NCBI RefSeq assembly: GCF_024055635.1
Contig: NZ_JAMXMB010000036.1
Span: 248,001 to 312,000 of the forward strand
DNA length: 64,000 nt
Source: Microbacterium yannicii
GTDB lineage: Bacteria; Actinomycetota; Actinomycetes; Actinomycetales; Microbacteriaceae
Direction: 5' to 3'
Part shown: positions 62,440-64,000 of the stretch, piece after piece
Layout of the letters: every line of letters starts with the position of its first letter
How positions within the stretch are numbered: position 1 is the stretch's first letter
The notes under the pieces: generated by a model
What the model was told of the DNA's origin: nothing
Seen by the model: only the letters and a program-made list of their open reading frames with translations
Databases searched by the model: none
Program-made: the position numbers and the translations under genes

Positions 62440-63570
62440 TCAGGAGGAGAGCAGGATGCCGAGCTCGCGGGCGAGAGCGACGGCACGGGGGTCCGCGCCC
62501 CCGGGCCACGCGCCCCGCGCGATGGTCCACGCGAAGGCCAGGCCGGTGTCGGGGTCGACGCACGCGAGCGCGCCCATCGCCCCGTCGTGACCGAAGGCTC
62601 GCGGCCCGCCGAAGGGCATCGTGGCGGTGGACTTCTGGAAGATGATCGCGTGCGCGCGGTCGGGGAGGCCCAGCACCTCGTCGAAGCCGTGGACCTGCTG
62701 CTGGCCGATCTGCGCCACGGTGTCTGCCGAGAGGAACGGAGCCGCCCCCTCGACCCCTGTCGTCGCGGCGGCGAAGAGGCGCGCGAGACCGCGCGCCGTG
62801 CCGGTGCCCGAACCCGAGGGATGACCGTAGCGCCAGCTCGCCTCCTCGTTGGCGAGATCGATCTGCGGGCCGGGCGTGACCCAGGTGTGAAGGCCGAGGG
62901 CGGTCGGCTGCATCTGGGTGGTGTCGGATGCCGGCCGGATCATCGGCAGCACCGGAACCCGGCGCGACTCATGGCCGGGCGGAAGCCCCAGATAGAAGTC
63001 GATGCCGTGCGGCGCGCGGATCTCCTGCTCGTAGAACTGGTGCAGCGTGCGCCCGGTCACTCGGTAGACGAGCTCCGCGCCGAGGTTGCCGATCGTCACC
63101 GCGTGGTAGCCGAACGCGCTCCCCGGCTGCCAGAACGCCCATGTCTCGGCGAGCCGGTCGGCGGCGGCGTGGTCGTCGAGCAGTTCGGCCCAGGTCAGCG
63201 GCGGTGCGGCCTGCGGAAGCCCCGCCTGGTGCGAGAGCAGCTGCCGCACGGTGACGCGGTGCTTGCCCTTCGCGGCGAACTCCGGCCAGTAGTGCGCGAC
63301 GCGCTCATCGAGATCCAGCTCGCCCCGCTCGACCAGGAGGCCGATGGACAGGCCGATCGTGTTCTTCGTGACCGAGTAGGGCACCATGACGGAGTCCTCG
63401 GCGAGGTGCGGGCCGCCCCACGCGTCGAGGACGGGCTCACCCTGGTGGAACGCCGCGACCTGGAAGGACAGGTCGGGGTCGGCGGCGAGGAAGCCGTCGA
63501 GGCGCGCGACGATCTCGTCGAGACGCCCGTCGGCGCGTCCTTGCAGGTTCTCGGTGGTGACGTCGTTCAT
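62440..63570 (-). CDS. Serine hydrolase, beta-lactamase/class C-like esterase family
   Basis: A 376-residue protein with the penicillin-recognising-enzyme fold. Nucleophile Ser66-x-x-Lys69 (SVTK) and a Tyr in GSAFGYHAVTIG at the usual second motif, where YHA replaces the YxN of beta-lactamases, as in EstB-type esterases. The C-terminal FGHDGAMGALACVDP supplies the third motif (HxG). No signal peptide. Located between GH3 and GH43 genes, so it may remove acyl groups (acetyl, feruloyl) from imported oligosaccharides. It need not be a true lactamase. Confidence 0.88.
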   Translation of the reverse strand: MNDVTTENLQGRADGRLDEIVARLDGFLAADPDLSFQVAAFHQGEPVLDAWGGPHLAEDSVMVPYSVTKNTIGLSIGLLVERGELDLDERVAHYWPEFAAKGKHRVTVRQLLSHQAGLPQAAPPLTWAELLDDHAAADRLAETWAFWQPGSAFGYHAVTIGNLGAELVYRVTGRTLHQFYEQEIRAPHGIDFYLGLPPGHESRRVPVLPMIRPASDTTQMQPTALGLHTWVTPGPQIDLANEEASWRYGHPSGSGTGTARGLARLFAAATTGVEGAAPFLSADTVAQIGQQQVHGFDEVLGLPDRAHAIIFQKSTATMPFGGPRAFGHDGAMGALACVDPDTGLAFAWTIARGAWPGGADPRAVALARELGILLSS

Positions 63571-63600
63571 CGCGGTCCTCTCGTCGGCGAAGTGCAGCCG

Positions 63601-64000
63601 CTACTTCGCGGCCGTCCAGTTCACGGTAAGCGGCAGGTCGGCGACCGAGGCGCCGGCGCGCAGCGTGTACTCGCCGGGCTCGACGACCCACTCGCCGGCC
63701 CAGTGCGCGAGGCGTCGCGACGGCACCGGGATCGCGGCGGTGACGGTTTCGCCGGGAGCCGCCTGCACCGTCGCGAATCCCACGAGCCAGCGCGCCGGAC
63801 GCTCCACGGTCGAGTCGGCGCGCTCGGCGTACACCTGCACGACGTGCTTGCCGGCGCGCTCTCCGGTGTTGACGAGCGTCACCTCGACGGTGTCGCCCAC
63901 GCGCTGCGCGGCATCCCACGTCCAGGTCGTGTAGCCGAGGCCGTGGCCGAACGGGAACGCCGGCTCGGCATCCGCCTTCAGCCAGGCGCGGTAACCGATG
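63601..64000 (-). CDS. C-terminal part of GH3 family beta-glycosidase (5' end outside window)
   Basis: The reverse frame is open from the right edge to a TAG at 63601, giving 133 codons. IGYRAWLKADAEPAFPFGHGLGYTTW is recognisable in overlapping pieces (GYRAWL, FPFGHGLGYTTW) as the end of the GH3 second catalytic domain, followed by the fibronectin-III-like domain (VEVTLVNTGERAGKHVVQVY ... EWVVEPGEYTLRAG). GH3 enzymes remove beta-glucose, xylose or similar from oligosaccharide ends. It would be the first or an early gene of the GH3-serine hydrolase-GH43 operon; 30 bases separate it from the next start. Confidence 0.9.
   Translation of the reverse strand, partial: IGYRAWLKADAEPAFPFGHGLGYTTWTWDAAQRVGDTVEVTLVNTGERAGKHVVQVYAERADSTVERPARWLVGFATVQAAPGETVTAAIPVPSRRLAHWAGEWVVEPGEYTLRAGASVADLPLTVNWTAAK

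Noticed and set aside
62440..63570. Antibiotic-resistance beta-lactamase
   Set aside because: SxxK is present but the second motif is YHA rather than YxN, there is no signal peptide, and the neighbours are glycosidases; an esterase is more likely.

Overview
The window looks like a chromosomal carbohydrate-use island from a high-GC actinobacterium, most likely a Microbacterium-like member of the Microbacteriaceae. This rests on about 70% G+C, tight ATGA gene overlaps, GTG starts, actinobacterial CUT1 ABC transporters and an actinobacterial class A penicillin-binding protein; no 16S or marker gene is present to confirm it. I see no tRNA, rRNA, CRISPR or insertion sequence. Coding density is very high: no stretch above 300 bases lacks a gene, and the longest gap (8241-8518) is a divergent promoter region.

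Left third (1-15.3 kb): an L-rhamnose regulon. A reverse-strand operon encodes mutarotase, isomerase, an alpha/beta hydrolase and the bifunctional rhamnulose-phosphate aldolase/dehydrogenase (cut by the left edge). Next come a CUT1 ABC transporter, two GH78 alpha-L-rhamnosidases and a LacI regulator. A recurring palindrome (TGAATCGTTTCA or close) lies in these promoters. Then follow a GH2 beta-galactosidase and two unrelated genes (class A PBP, NTF2-like protein).

Middle (21.6-43.6 kb): a GH127 hydrolase, a RuBisCO-like protein and a DUF1537 acid-sugar kinase form one operon, divergent from a second CUT1 transporter. After these come a racemase-like protein, a SorC regulator, a third GH78, an NAD-dependent epimerase/dehydrogenase, a second LacI regulator, a DUF5060/apiosidase-like hydrolase and a GH42 beta-galactosidase. 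An AraC regulator then sits divergent to a complete three-component cytochrome P450 system (3Fe-4S ferredoxin, reductase, P450).

Right third (43.7-64 kb): an eight-gene reverse-strand operon (MFS transporter, DhaK-DhaL kinase, RpiB, triose-phosphate-isomerase-like protein, xylose-isomerase-like TIM barrel, ApnO-like D-apionate oxidoisomerase, SDR, probable D-apionate lactonase). With the RuBisCO-like protein and kinase at 21.6-24.1 kb it reads as a nearly complete oxidative D-apiose pathway ending at D-erythrose-4-phosphate. A GntR/FadR regulator follows, and a shared ACCGGT-centred operator is found at three promoters: this operon, an orphan solute-binding lipoprotein/GntR region, and a nucleoside-hydrolase-like/DUF1593 pair. 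An alditol-oxidase homologue, GH43, a serine hydrolase and the end of a GH3 enzyme close the window.

Taken together (inference): the island is equipped to strip rhamnose, galactose, arabinose and apiose from plant material such as rhamnogalacturonan-II or apiosyl/rhamnosyl glycosides, import the products and catabolise them. The P450 cassette may remove O-methyl groups from methylated sugars. The most unusual DNA-level signals are an AT-rich, rare-codon 12-bp inverted repeat inside the GH2 gene, repeat elements making up both ends of the triose-phosphate-isomerase-like gene, and strong over-representation of the word GGATGCC.
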